The position numbers and the translations under genes are program-made. 64,000 nt of DNA from a bacterium D16-34 (lineage in GTDB: Bacteria; Actinomycetota; Coriobacteriia; Coriobacteriales; Eggerthellaceae), in assembly GCA_003612515.1 (NCBI GenBank), contig RAZB01000002.1, positions 62,001-126,000 of the forward strand, read 5' to 3'. Below, piece after piece: positions 54,972 through 64,000 of this stretch (within the stretch, counting starts at the first letter, position 1; each line of letters opens with the position of its first letter). Below the pieces are notes generated by a model, which saw only the letters and a program-made list of their open reading frames with translations, did not search any database and was not told where the DNA came from.

Positions 54972-56120
54972 ATGGCTAAAGATTTATACGCAGTGCTTGG
55001 TGTAGACCGAAATGCAAGTGAGGACGAAATCAAGAAGGCGTTTCGTCGCCGCGCGCGTGAATTGCATCCAGATGTCAACAAGGATGAAAACGCTGAAGAT
55101 CAGTTCAAAGAGCTCAACGAAGCATACGATGTTTTGTCTGATAAGCAAAAACGTGCGCAATATGATCGATTCGGCACCATTCCTGGTGCTGCTTCAAGTG
55201 CTGGTGGCTATGGTGGCGGCGGCTATGTTGATTTCGAAGACCTCTTTGGTGGCGGTTTCGGCGGCATGGGTGACATCTTTAGCTCCTTTTTCGGCGGCAT
55301 GGGCAATTCTGGTCGCGCTCAGATGCGCACCGAAGGAAGAGATATGGGTGTTGGACTTCGTCTGACGCTAGAAGAAATAGCAACGGGTGTGGAAAAAGAG
55401 ATAGTTTACGACCGACTTTCACCTTGCCCTGACTGCGGCGGAAGCGGTTTGGCAGAAGATGGCAAAGAGGTAACTTGCACACAATGTAATGGTCAGGGAC
55501 GTGTTGTGACCGTGCAGCGTACATTCTTAGGCGACATGCAAACTGCAACGACCTGTCCTGAGTGTGGTGGCAGTGGCAAAATTATCGAAAATCCTTGTTC
55601 CGAATGCGAAGGGCAAGGACGTGTTCCCGATAGGCAACATGTGAGCGTTGAAGTGCCTGCTGGAATTAAGGATGGTCAGCAGTTACGCATTTCCGGGTTC
55701 GGAGAGGCTGGTTTGCGCGGAGCGCGTGCAGGAGACTTGATTGTCACTTGTCGTATTCAGCCCCATGAATTCTTTAAGCGCGAAGGGGATGCACTGCACG
55801 CACGCGCAAACATTTCCATGGTGCAAGCAGCGCTCGGTGCAGATATTGAGCTAGATGGTATTTTGCCAGATGAAAAGGTCAATGTGCATATTCCCGAGGG
55901 TTGTCAAAATGACCAAGTAATACGCGTAAAGGGTAGTGGTATGCCGAAGTTTAGAAGCGACGGCAGGGGGGATATGTATGTTCATGTCAATGTCATTATC
56001 CCCAAAAAGGTATCCAAAAAAGAGCGCGAACTGCTTGAAGAGCTCGCAGAAGTAATGGGCGAAGAGGTTGCTGAAGGCCGTTCACCCATACAAAAGCTCA
56101 AAGATGCTTTCAATCAGTAA
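54972..56120 (+). CDS. dnaJ: Chaperone protein DnaJ
   Basis: 382 residues. J-domain with HPD at 32-34, Gly/Phe-rich region about 75-120, four zinc motifs [24 protein letters not shown] and CSECEGQG at about 150-220, and the C-terminal substrate domains. It delivers unfolded proteins to DnaK. Two such genes may exist in actinobacteria; this one follows hrcA. Confidence 0.97.
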   Translation: MAKDLYAVLGVDRNASEDEIKKAFRRRARELHPDVNKDENAEDQFKELNEAYDVLSDKQKRAQYDRFGTIPGAASSAGGYGGGGYVDFEDLFGGGFGGMGDIFSSFFGGMGNSGRAQMRTEGRDMGVGLRLTLEEIATGVEKEIVYDRLSPCPDCGGSGLAEDGKEVTCTQCNGQGRVVTVQRTFLGDMQTATTCPECGGSGKIIENPCSECEGQGRVPDRQHVSVEVPAGIKDGQQLRISGFGEAGLRGARAGDLIVTCRIQPHEFFKREGDALHARANISMVQAALGADIELDGILPDEKVNVHIPEGCQNDQVIRVKGSGMPKFRSDGRGDMYVHVNVIIPKKVSKKERELLEELAEVMGEEVAEGRSPIQKLKDAFNQ

Positions 56121-56128
56121 GGGTGCTC

Positions 56129-56905
56129 ATGTCGCTTCCTCACTTTTATCTTGATAAGCAGATTATTGAACTGGAGACGCAGCCTGAGTTTTCATTGCGC
56201 CTTGGTGATGACGATCTTAAGCATGCAAAAGTTCTGCGTCTTGCACCAGGTGAACACATTGCAGTGGTTGATGCACAGCAAGATTACTTTGAGTGCGAGA
56301 TTGTTTCGTTTGATGCTTCGTATCCGGTTGTTCGCATTGCCCAGCATCTCGATGATGATGCAAGACCTTTTGTCGTGCTGATTCAAGGTCTTGCAAAAGG
56401 CGACAAGATGGAAACGATTATTCGCCATGCTACCGAAGTTGGGGTGCAAGCTTTTGTTCCTTTTGCCTGCGAGCGTGCAATCGTAAAACTAGACGACAAG
56501 AAAGCGCGCGCAAAAAAAGCGCGTTGGGAGGCAATTGCGAAAAGTGCTGCTATGCAGTCAGGTCAACCCGCCATACCAGAAGTCTGCATGCCGAAGCGTC
56601 TTGATGAGGTTTGTGAGCTTATTAAAAATGCCCATGCTGTTTTAGTCTGCTGGGAAGAGGCTCCTGAGACCGCTCGTCTTGCTGAGGCTTTACACGGAGC
56701 CTTGGCGGCTCAGCGCACGCCGTGTGAAGATGCGCGGATCGTTGTTGTCGTGGGACCAGAGGGCGGTTTGACACGTTTAGAGATTGATAAGCTGCTTGCT
56801 GCTAATGCGTATGCATCATTGATAACGCTTGGACCTTCTATACTGCGTACCGAAACAGCTGGCGTTGTGGCTCCAGCACTCGTGCTTTATGAATTGCGAC
56901 GATAG
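56129..56905 (+). CDS. rsmE: 16S rRNA (uracil-1498-N3)-methyltransferase
   Basis: 258 residues from ATG at 56129, preceded by GGG. The SPOUT-type knot is visible: VVGPEGGLTRLEID and LGPSILRTETAGVVAPAL. GAP between dnaJ stop and start is eight bases. It methylates U1498 in the decoding site. Confidence 0.93.
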   Translation: MSLPHFYLDKQIIELETQPEFSLRLGDDDLKHAKVLRLAPGEHIAVVDAQQDYFECEIVSFDASYPVVRIAQHLDDDARPFVVLIQGLAKGDKMETIIRHATEVGVQAFVPFACERAIVKLDDKKARAKKARWEAIAKSAAMQSGQPAIPEVCMPKRLDEVCELIKNAHAVLVCWEEAPETARLAEALHGALAAQRTPCEDARIVVVVGPEGGLTRLEIDKLLAANAYASLITLGPSILRTETAGVVAPALVLYELRR

Positions 56906-56944
56906 TTTTTAAACGAGATACCAAAAGAATTTGGAAGTTGTTTC

Positions 56945-58183
56945 ATGAAATTTTGCGTCATAAATCTTGGGTGCAAGGTAAACAAGGTTGAATCGGATTC
57001 GCTGACTTCAACTCTTTTGTCGCATGGTTATACGCAAAGCGAACTGCCTGATGCGGAACTTGTGATTGTGAATACTTGTACAGTAACAGGTGAGGCTGAG
57101 AAAAAGACTCGCAAAGTAACTCGCCAGGCGCTTGCGCGAGCACCTCAGGCTCATGTTGTGGTTACCGGGTGTGCAGCGGCCATTAACGCTGATGAATTTA
57201 CTCAGATGGACAAACGTATATCGGTCATTGATAAACTGCAGTTGTTCGAGCTGTTAAACAAACCAAATAATACGTTTTTGTTTGGTGAGGGCTTTCGCAC
57301 ACGTGTGGGAGTAAAAGTCCAAGATGGCTGCAATAATGCTTGCACCTATTGCATTGTTCATGTAGCCCGCGGAAAAGCAAAAAGTATTCCGGCTCAACAA
57401 ATTCTAGATGAATGCATTTCGCTTGCCCAAATGGGTGTAAAAGAAATAGTTTTGACGGGAATTAATCTCGGATCATATCGGGACGTGACCTTTTGCGATG
57501 GCGAATCTTTGTCTTTGGCTCAATTGTTGCAACTTCTGCTTGAGCAAACTAAAGATATACACCTTGAAGATGAGCCGCCTGTTCGCTTTCGTGTATCAAG
57601 CATTGAGCCTAAAGATATAGACGATGACTTCATTGAGCTTTTAGCAACTTCTCAAGGTCGTATTTGTAGACACCTTCATTTGCCGCTGCAATCAGGCAGC
57701 TCTAAAGTGTTAAAAGAGATGGCACGGCCCTATGATGCTGCATATTTCTCCCAATTGGTGAGCAGGTTGTATCAAGCGGTTCCTTCGCTTTCGTTATCAA
57801 CAGATATCATTGTTGGTTTTCCCGGAGAAACCGAAGAGGACTTTCAAGAGACGTGCGCAATGGCAAGCGCGTGTCAGTTTTCCAAGATTCACGTATTTCC
57901 TTACTCAAAACGCGAAGGTACCCCGGCCGCTAAACGACTCGATCAAGTTGACGCGCACATAAAAACGCATCGGGCTGCCACGTTAAGAAACTTGGCCGAA
58001 AAGCTACGCTGCGAAGATTATCGAAAACGCGTTGGTGGAAGCGAGTGGGTTTTAGCTGAAGAGAGATGTGTGGGCACAACTGAAAGCTATCATGAGGTCT
58101 TGCTTCCCGATACTATCGCTTGTGGATCATTGGTGTATCTCCCGCTTAATGAAGTTCGTTGCCTCGATGAACAAGATGCTTGA
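56945..58183 (+). CDS. mtaB: tRNA (N6-threonylcarbamoyl-A37) methylthiotransferase MtaB
   Basis: 412 residues. N-terminal MTTase Cys motifs INLGCKVNKVES and VNTCTVTGEAEKKTR; radical SAM Cys in DGCNNACTYCIVHVARGK; a C-terminal TRAM-like part. The pattern fits MtaB (t6A to ms2t6A) rather than MiaB or RimO. In the operon rsmE-mtaB-phoH. Confidence 0.92.
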   Translation: MKFCVINLGCKVNKVESDSLTSTLLSHGYTQSELPDAELVIVNTCTVTGEAEKKTRKVTRQALARAPQAHVVVTGCAAAINADEFTQMDKRISVIDKLQLFELLNKPNNTFLFGEGFRTRVGVKVQDGCNNACTYCIVHVARGKAKSIPAQQILDECISLAQMGVKEIVLTGINLGSYRDVTFCDGESLSLAQLLQLLLEQTKDIHLEDEPPVRFRVSSIEPKDIDDDFIELLATSQGRICRHLHLPLQSGSSKVLKEMARPYDAAYFSQLVSRLYQAVPSLSLSTDIIVGFPGETEEDFQETCAMASACQFSKIHVFPYSKREGTPAAKRLDQVDAHIKTHRAATLRNLAEKLRCEDYRKRVGGSEWVLAEERCVGTTESYHEVLLPDTIACGSLVYLPLNEVRCLDEQDA

Positions 58184-58237
58184 TAAAAACCATGTGTCAA
58201 ACGAGGGTTTTATGTGCTCCCATGATACAATTTCGTT

Positions 58238-59194
58238 ATGACCGATAAGACACAGATAACACTTACCGTTCCTGACAGCGTCAATATGGCGTTTATTGTC
58301 GGGCATGCCGATGAGCTTTTGCATCTTATTCAAGATATGTTTCATGCCCGCGTAACCGTGCGAGGTAACTCAGTTATCTTGGAGGGTGACCCTGTTGAGG
58401 TTCAGTCACTCACGGCGCTGTTTTCCGATTTAATCAAGCTTGTTGAAACGGGCGATGAGCCGAATGCAGACTATATTCGTCATGCAGTTGATCTATTGAG
58501 AACAGCAGAGTTTTCGCCTCAAACGCTTCGAGAAGACATTCTTTTAACCTATAGGGGTCGCGCAATACGCCCTAAAACGGCAGGTCAGAAAAACTATGTT
58601 GATGCTATTCGCGATAACACCATAACGTTTGGAATCGGTCCGGCGGGTACTGGTAAGACGTATCTTGCTATGGCTATGGCGGTTGCGGCACTCAAACGAA
58701 AAGAGGTTGGACGAATTATTTTGACGCGCCCGGTGGTTGAAGCTGGCGAGAGTTTGGGCTTTTTACCAGGCACGCTCACTGAAAAGATCGATCCGTATAT
58801 TCGTCCGCTCTATGACGCCTTGTTCGATATGACCGATATGGAGCGAGCAAATCAGCTTATTGAAAGCGGCGTTATAGAGATTGCTCCACTTGCTTTTATG
58901 CGAGGACGCACGCTCAATGATAGTTTTATCATCTTAGATGAGGCGCAAAATACGACGCCTGAACAGCTCAAGATGTTTTTGACCAGGCTTGGATTTGGTT
59001 CAAAAATGGTCATTACTGGTGATATAACGCAGCTCGACTTGCCACATGGCATTTCGGGGCTGAAGGGTGCACAAGCCATTTTAGGGGGAGTGCACGATAT
59101 AGCTTTTTGTGAGTTTAGCGGCAAAGACGTTGTTCGACATTCGCTAGTTGCTGCCATTGTTGCGGCATATGACCGCGCATTGGTGAAAGGGTAA
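58238..59194 (+). CDS. phoH: PhoH-family ATPase
   Basis: 318 residues. Walker A GPAGTGKT near 134-141, Walker B ILDEAQNTTPEQ, and the adjoining PVVEAGESLGFLPG. RNA-related ATPase often next to ybeY, as here (two-base gap). The N-terminal 80 residues may be a KH-like domain. Confidence 0.95.
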   Translation: MTDKTQITLTVPDSVNMAFIVGHADELLHLIQDMFHARVTVRGNSVILEGDPVEVQSLTALFSDLIKLVETGDEPNADYIRHAVDLLRTAEFSPQTLREDILLTYRGRAIRPKTAGQKNYVDAIRDNTITFGIGPAGTGKTYLAMAMAVAALKRKEVGRIILTRPVVEAGESLGFLPGTLTEKIDPYIRPLYDALFDMTDMERANQLIESGVIEIAPLAFMRGRTLNDSFIILDEAQNTTPEQLKMFLTRLGFGSKMVITGDITQLDLPHGISGLKGAQAILGGVHDIAFCEFSGKDVVRHSLVAAIVAAYDRALVKG

Positions 59195-59196
59195 GT

Positions 59197-59655
59197 ATGG
59201 ACATTTTAGTAACGTATGAGACACATAAAGAAGATTTGGAACGCCTGCCAATCTATGAACTAACCCAGTTCGTTTTGTCTCAGGAATCACAGCCGGAAAA
59301 CACTGAAGTTTCAGTCAGCTTTGTAACCGATGATGTGATTGCTCAACTTAATGAGAAATATCGCCAAAAGCAAGGTCCGACAGACGTTTTGTCTTTTGAA
59401 TGTGATGGGTATGAAAGCGACGTTGAGATCCCTGTTGTAAATGATGAAGTTTTTGAGCTTGGCGACGTTGTAATTGCTCCTGACGTGGCTATTCGCCAAT
59501 CGTATGAGTTTGGCACAACATTTGAAGAAGAGATTAGTCTTTTGCTCGTTCATGGACTTTTGCATCTTTGTGGATATGATCACATTGAAGACGATGATGC
59601 TGAGGTAATGGAAGGTCGAGAAGCTCAAATTTTAGCTGCTTGGTCGAATCGCTAG
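59197..59655 (+). CDS. ybeY: Endoribonuclease YbeY
   Basis: 152 residues. Zinc site HGLLHLCGYDH with His119, His123 and His129. It matures 16S rRNA and polices ribosomes. Between phoH and dgkA, its common place. Confidence 0.95.
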   Translation: MDILVTYETHKEDLERLPIYELTQFVLSQESQPENTEVSVSFVTDDVIAQLNEKYRQKQGPTDVLSFECDGYESDVEIPVVNDEVFELGDVVIAPDVAIRQSYEFGTTFEEEISLLLVHGLLHLCGYDHIEDDDAEVMEGREAQILAAWSNR

Positions 59656-59670
59656 AAGGCATCTGAGATT

Positions 59671-60114
59671 ATGGGTTCTCGTAGACCTTCATCTTTGAAA
59701 CAGCGTGAAACAGCAGCGCGATTTGTGCGGAATTCGCAATCAAAAAGCCAAAAATCCTCTTTTTCGCTGAGACGAGCATTCGGATGTGCCTATGACGGTT
59801 TGCTTTATGCTGCCAAAACACAACGAAATATGAAAATCCATTTTGTGGTCATGGTTCTTGTTATATGCTTGGGGCTTTGCTTGCAGATTGATAGCGCTTC
59901 TTGGTTTGCTATTGTTTTGAGTTGCGCAACGGTTATCGGCGCAGAGTGTATCAATACGGCAATCGAGTCTGTTGTTGATTTAGTATCTCCCGACTACCAT
60001 GAGCTTGCAAAGCGCGCCAAAGATTGCGCAGCAGCAGCAGTGTTGGTGTGTGCAATTGGCGCTGTCGTAGTTGGCTTGATGGTATTTATCCCTGCATGCA
60101 TGCGTTTTATGTAA
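59671..60114 (+). CDS. dgkA: Undecaprenol/diacylglycerol kinase, DgkA type
   Basis: 147 residues with a basic N-terminal tail (about 35 residues) and three hydrophobic helices; family motifs KTQRNMKIHF and GAECINTAIESVVDLVSP. The enzyme phosphorylates undecaprenol or diacylglycerol in the membrane. Confidence 0.93.
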   Translation: MGSRRPSSLKQRETAARFVRNSQSKSQKSSFSLRRAFGCAYDGLLYAAKTQRNMKIHFVVMVLVICLGLCLQIDSASWFAIVLSCATVIGAECINTAIESVVDLVSPDYHELAKRAKDCAAAAVLVCAIGAVVVGLMVFIPACMRFM

Positions 60115-60135
60115 GGTGTTACCAGAGGAATTTGT

Positions 60136-61077
60136 ATGGATTTAGATTACTTATTACATACCGATCTTACCAATGAACCCGAAGACTTTAAATCGGGTTT
60201 TGTTACGCTGATTGGACGGCCAAATGCAGGAAAATCAACGCTTTTAAATGCCATAATGGGCCAAAAAATTGCTATTACTTCTGACACAGCGCAGACCACA
60301 AGGCATCGTTTTCGTGCAGTTTTAACTAAAGATGATTTTCAGGTGGTCATCATTGATACGCCAGGACTGCACAGACCTCACGATGTGTTAGGCGAAGAAT
60401 TAAATACCTCAGCCTTAAAAGCACTTGAGGATGTGGATGTAGTTGCAATGCTCATTGATGCTTCTGCCGAAGTTGGAAAAGGCGACATTTGGGTTGCTGA
60501 GCAGCTTGGAAGGCTTTCTGCAAAGAAAATCTGCGTTTTGTCGAAGGTTGATTTGGTTAGTGCTGAGCAATTAGAAAAACAACGCCTTGCAGCGGAGAAG
60601 CTTTGTACATGGGATGCTATGGTAGGGCTTTCTTCGGTGACAGGTAAAAACCTCGATGCATTTATCGAAGAGGTTGTTTATTTGTTGCCTCAAGGACCGA
60701 AGTGGTTTCCCGATGACATGCAAACTGATCAGCCAATTGAAGTAATTGTTGCTGAGTTTATTCGCGAAAAAATTCTTCGCACCTTTACCGATGAAGTGCC
60801 TCATGCAATCGGTGTACAGGTAGAAGAAATGCAATACGTGCGAAAAAAGGATCTTTACCGGATATATGCCATCGTCTATGTAGAGCGCGATAGCCAAAAA
60901 GGTATTATCATTGGCAAGCATGGAGCTTCGCTTAAGCGTATCGGTACCGAAGCGCGTCTCGATTTAGAGCAATTGTTAGGATGCAAGGTCTTTTTGGACT
61001 TGCGTGTCAAGGTAAAAAAGAATTGGCGTCGTGATGCTAATCAGATACGTCGGTTCGGATATGGCGAAGGTGCCTAA
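60136..61077 (+). CDS. era: GTPase Era
   Basis: 313 residues. G1 GRPNAGKST, G3 DTPGLHRP, G4 SKVD, and C-terminal KH domain (GIIIGKHGASLKRIG). Binds 16S rRNA during 30S assembly. AGAGGAA precedes the ATG. Confidence 0.97.
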   Translation: MDLDYLLHTDLTNEPEDFKSGFVTLIGRPNAGKSTLLNAIMGQKIAITSDTAQTTRHRFRAVLTKDDFQVVIIDTPGLHRPHDVLGEELNTSALKALEDVDVVAMLIDASAEVGKGDIWVAEQLGRLSAKKICVLSKVDLVSAEQLEKQRLAAEKLCTWDAMVGLSSVTGKNLDAFIEEVVYLLPQGPKWFPDDMQTDQPIEVIVAEFIREKILRTFTDEVPHAIGVQVEEMQYVRKKDLYRIYAIVYVERDSQKGIIIGKHGASLKRIGTEARLDLEQLLGCKVFLDLRVKVKKNWRRDANQIRRFGYGEGA

Positions 61078-61124
61078 TTATCAGCTACAATAGGGTGAAC
61101 TCATATTGACAAGGAGATAGTTGC

Positions 61125-62552
61125 ATGATTTGCCCGCAATGCCATACGGAAAATCGCCCAGGTGCAAAATATTGTAATGAATGCGGTTTACCGCTTCCGC
61201 AAGACGTCGCGGAAACAATTGATGCTACGCAAAATCTAGAAGCTATAGTGATAGATGAAGACGACCAGCAAGATGTCTCTGAAGCTGAACAAGATAACAC
61301 GTCGAATACAGATGAACTAACCGGAGAAGAAGTAGTAGTTTCTGATAGCGAAGAACAAAGCGTTGAGGATGAAAGCCCAAAAGAGCCTGTTGCAAATGAC
61401 ATGGATCTAACGGCGTTTATTCCTGTTAAAGCCAAACAGCCTCATGCAACCGATCTATCTGGTATTGACGAGTGCTTAGTTGATTCAAGCTACGTGCCAC
61501 CGCAGCCAGCATGGCGTAATGGGGACACCGTTGAGATGCCTCGTGTAGATGAGCAACAGGTAAAGCAACGTGAATATAAAGCCCCTGGCGCTCCTGAGAA
61601 GAAGAGCAAAAAAGGTAAAGTTGGAGCAATTATCGTCGTCATTTTGGCGCTTGCGGTTGTAATTGCTTTAGCGATAACGCATCAAATGGAAATGTGGGGC
61701 GGTAAAAGCGTTCCTGATGTAGTGGGAATAACACAATCTGACGCCGAATACATTTTAGATACAAAAGGCTTTGCGGTGACGAGTGTTTCTGAGCCTTCTG
61801 ATGAAGCAGAAGGGCTTGTTTTGCATACTGATCCTGCCGCAGGAGCACGTGAAGAGGGAAATTTGAGCATTACGCTTTATGTTTCAACTTCTCGTTTGGT
61901 GCCTGATGTTGCAGGACTTGCTCGTGATGAAGCAGTAAATAAGCTGGCTGAAGACGGATTTGAGAATGTCGAATTTGCCTCTGAGCGCTCAAACGCGCAC
62001 GAAGGATTAGTGTTGTCAGTATCTCCTGAGCCAGGTACGCGTGCACTTTCTACTGATGCGATAACACTTACAATTGCCGAGCCCTTTACCGTTCCTGATG
62101 TCATTGGTAAGACGGTTTCTGAGGCCACACAAGAACTTGAGGTGGATGGCTATATGGTAGCTACCACGTATACCTATGATGACAGCGTTGAAGACGGTAC
62201 GGTTCTCAGCACTGATCCTGAGGCGCAAACAAAGCTAGCTTCTGGCGAAACCGTAACTATCAATGTTTCGAAATCTCGAGCAATTGAGCTTGAACAGCAA
62301 ACGCAATCTTTGCTTGAAGGTTTAGCTGCAAGTGGAGAGCCTTTGATGGTTGATTCAGCAAACTATATCGTGCTATCTGTTAATGCGGTAACCTATGAGG
62401 GCAATAACGCTACATCATTTGTTATTACTGGCAAATTGACCTACACGGCGCCTGACGGTGAGACGATTACTGGTGATCCACGCACGATTACCGGGTATAT
62501 CACCTGGACTGATGACAATTACATTGAAACCATCTCAGCTACGCAAAACTAA
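61125..62552 (+). CDS. Zinc-ribbon membrane protein with three PASTA repeats
   Basis: 475 residues. N-terminal zinc ribbon CPQCHTEN ... CNECG, then an acidic Glu/Asp-rich region to 150, a transmembrane segment at about 165-186 (KVGAIIVVILALAVVIALA), and three PASTA repeats, each starting VPDVVG, VPDVAG or VPDVIG, followed by a beta-rich end. PASTA domains bind peptidoglycan and normally sit on a kinase; here there is no kinase domain. Function as a wall sensor is inferred. Confidence 0.85.
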   Translation: MICPQCHTENRPGAKYCNECGLPLPQDVAETIDATQNLEAIVIDEDDQQDVSEAEQDNTSNTDELTGEEVVVSDSEEQSVEDESPKEPVANDMDLTAFIPVKAKQPHATDLSGIDECLVDSSYVPPQPAWRNGDTVEMPRVDEQQVKQREYKAPGAPEKKSKKGKVGAIIVVILALAVVIALAITHQMEMWGGKSVPDVVGITQSDAEYILDTKGFAVTSVSEPSDEAEGLVLHTDPAAGAREEGNLSITLYVSTSRLVPDVAGLARDEAVNKLAEDGFENVEFASERSNAHEGLVLSVSPEPGTRALSTDAITLTIAEPFTVPDVIGKTVSEATQELEVDGYMVATTYTYDDSVEDGTVLSTDPEAQTKLASGETVTINVSKSRAIELEQQTQSLLEGLAASGEPLMVDSANYIVLSVNAVTYEGNNATSFVITGKLTYTAPDGETITGDPRTITGYITWTDDNYIETISATQN

Positions 62553-62560
62553 GGATATTT

Positions 62561-63334
62561 GTGTCGTCGCCAACATATAGCTGTCGAGGCATCGTCTTAA
62601 AGAAAACTAAATTAGGCGAAAGCGATTTGATTCTCACCTTTTTGCTCGAAAACGGAGCGCAATTGCAAGCGGTGGCTAAGGGTGCGCGAAAACCAGGGGC
62701 TTTTGCTGCGCGCCTTGAACTCTACTCATGCGTTGACATGCTGATAGTTTCTGGCAAAAGCCTTGATATTGTCAAAGAAGTTCGAATTGTTGAAAGCAAC
62801 GAATCGGTGCGAAGTTCTTTAGAGCGCGCAACGTGTGCCTCGGTTATGGCTGAATTACTAGAAAAAGTAACTCATGTTGGGCTTGAGCATGATCGTCTCT
62901 TTGCGTTGTCTAAAAAGGCATTTGAAACGCTTGGCAGGGTAGATGTCACGCAAGTGCTTGCTATTATGAATGCTCATATACTAAAGACCTTAGCTCTCAT
63001 TGGTTTTAAACCCACATTTGATGTTTGCGTCATGTGTGGAGAGGCACAATTTGTAGAAGATGTGCCTTTGCCGCATTCAATGAACCTTGCCATTTTTGAG
63101 GGAGGGGTGGTCTGTAATACTTGTGCGGGCGAAGTTGAGAGCGTTTTTGTTCCAACTTCAACAATTCGTTGGTGTCACTTTCTGCTTATGACAACGTTCA
63201 AAAAAATTATTGAATCACCAATTGATCGGGATCAGGCAATGAGTGTTGCACGAGTATGTCAGAGCTGGATCCTTGCTCATGTGGGCATCAAATTAAAGTC
63301 GCTCAACTTTTTGTTTACTGCAAATATCTTTTGA
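62561..63334 (+). CDS. recO: DNA repair protein RecO
   Basis: 257 residues from GTG at 62561, eight bases after the previous stop. OB-fold SCRGIVLKKTKLGESDLI, and zinc ligands CVMC and CNTC at about 160-190. RecO loads RecA on gaps with RecR. Follows era at one gene's distance, as in many Gram-positives. Confidence 0.92.
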   Translation: MSSPTYSCRGIVLKKTKLGESDLILTFLLENGAQLQAVAKGARKPGAFAARLELYSCVDMLIVSGKSLDIVKEVRIVESNESVRSSLERATCASVMAELLEKVTHVGLEHDRLFALSKKAFETLGRVDVTQVLAIMNAHILKTLALIGFKPTFDVCVMCGEAQFVEDVPLPHSMNLAIFEGGVVCNTCAGEVESVFVPTSTIRWCHFLLMTTFKKIIESPIDRDQAMSVARVCQSWILAHVGIKLKSLNFLFTANIF

Positions 63335-63394
63335 TTGTCATAGATTTGATAATCTGACGAGTTTCTATAATCGTGCTTTTGAGAGGAGACAGGT

Positions 63395-63643
63395 ATGCAC
63401 ACGTATAAGACAAAAGGTGTATGTTCACGCTCGATTACGGTGGATGTAGCTGACGATGTCATTACGCATATCTCGTTTGTTGGCGGATGCGACGGAAATT
63501 TAAAAGCAATTTCTAAGCTGTGTGTGGGCAAAAACGTCGATGAGGTTGTTGAGCTTTTGGCGGGTAATACGTGCGGATCGAAGCAGACGTCATGCGCAGA
63601 TCAGCTGACCTATGCATTAAGAGAAGCGCAGGCACAAGCTTAA
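63395..63643 (+). CDS. TSCPD domain protein
   Basis: 82 residues, AGAGGAGA upstream. SFVGGCDGNLKAISKL and the C-terminal motif TSCADQLTYAL match the TSCPD/TIGR03905 family, also found at the end of some ribonucleotide reductases. Role unknown. Confidence 0.88.
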   Translation: MHTYKTKGVCSRSITVDVADDVITHISFVGGCDGNLKAISKLCVGKNVDEVVELLAGNTCGSKQTSCADQLTYALREAQAQA

Positions 63644-63838
63644 ATGTTACTTTTTGAGTAGCTTGTTAATTAAGCTTGCATGCTTGGTAAGTCTTTAGGA
63701 CAAGCTGGCATGTGAGTATAGTTAACGCTCTCGCTGCTTATGATTTCCTTAAAGGCTTATGCAAACACCACTAATCCTTGAATTGATAGGTACAATGGTT
63801 TTATTTGTTTTGAGTTTGCGTTACTTGAGGAGAGAGCC

Positions 63839-64000
63839 GTGGAATCGTTAGGGCACATTGCCGTTTGCGATGATGATCAAGCAATAGCAAATTTAGTAAG
63901 TCAACTCATTTCCGAGAATGGTTGGGAAGTTTCAACTTTTTATCTTGCAAAAGATTTGCTTGAAGCTTCTAAGCATCAATCCTTTGATCTGGTGTTATTG
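63839..64000 (+). CDS. Response regulator, N-terminal part (runs off the window end)
   Basis: 54 residues are visible from GTG at 63839, with GAGGAGAG upstream. The receiver-domain start is clear: HIAVCDDDQAIANLV with the acidic pair, and the strand LVLL that should be followed by the phosphorylated Asp just outside the window. The output domain cannot be seen. The 195 bp upstream (63644-63838) contain no gene; I see no certain promoter. Confidence 0.8.
   Translation, partial: MESLGHIAVCDDDQAIANLVSQLISENGWEVSTFYLAKDLLEASKHQSFDLVLL

Overview
The window looks like a chromosomal segment of an anaerobic, mid-GC member of the Actinobacteria, most likely class Coriobacteriia (an Atopobium/Olsenella-like relative). 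The reasons are an actinobacterial-type integration host factor gene (mihF) in front of gmk-rpoZ, ferredoxin-dependent 2-oxoacid metabolism, a formate/nitrite-type channel, acetate kinase/phosphotransacetylase, and base composition that by eye is in the mid 40s % GC. The species call is inference. There is no phage, insertion sequence or CRISPR array; gene order is mostly compact operons.

Layout. 1-3370 (minus): the N-terminal 1123 residues of a very large secreted surface protein, with a 9-base cytosine tract in its coding sequence that looks like a phase-variation switch. 3618-4403 (minus): an unknown single-pass membrane protein. 4505-4643: a yybP-ykoY type manganese riboswitch with its terminator, leading into a TerC-family gene (4667-5542). 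5603-5677: tRNA-Val(GAC). 5775-10457: lipid kinase (minus), ribonuclease D, zinc metallopeptidase, xseA-xseB. 10645-13038: ackA and pta, facing each other across a shared terminator. 13208-15448: glf and a glycosyltransferase (galactofuranose-type glycan). 15462-21639: dgt-dnaG, then def-fmt-rsmB.

21756-29965 is a catabolic block: XRE-cupin regulator, acyl-CoA synthetase, P-loop ATPase, four-subunit 2-oxoacid:ferredoxin oxidoreductase, second XRE-cupin regulator, second acyl-CoA synthetase. It probably interconverts amino-acid-derived 2-oxoacids, acyl-CoAs and free acids. 30169-35985 is an accessory stretch: DUF4190/DUF4352-like membrane protein, helix-turn-helix protein plus membrane Ser/Thr kinase, an AmmeMemoRadiSam B-A fusion with its radical SAM partner, and an FNT channel.

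36057-41608 is the pyrimidine operon pyrR-B-C-K-D-F with a readable PyrR attenuator. 41894-48537 carries mihF-gmk-rpoZ-thiI, comEA-comEC and holA. rpsT (minus, with a long Ala/Lys/Glu extension) and lepA diverge from a 366-bp intergenic region rich in inverted repeats. From lepA to recO (49627-63334) runs the conserved translation, stress and RNA-processing series: small membrane protein, dusB, hemW, CIRCE-hrcA-dnaJ, rsmE, mtaB, phoH, ybeY, dgkA, era, a zinc-ribbon/PASTA membrane protein and recO. The end has a TSCPD protein and the start of a response regulator.

The most noteworthy signals are the poly-C tract in the surface protein, the Mn2+ riboswitch, hairpins that bury the ribosome-binding sites of comEA and of the 30169 gene, the extended S20 protein, the structured rpsT-lepA intergenic region, and the regulator/synthetase pairs around the 2-oxoacid oxidoreductase. 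No single locus can be declared a new system from sequence alone; the HTH-kinase pair, the AmmeMemoRadiSam pair and the ATPase within the oxidoreductase cluster are the parts with least known function.
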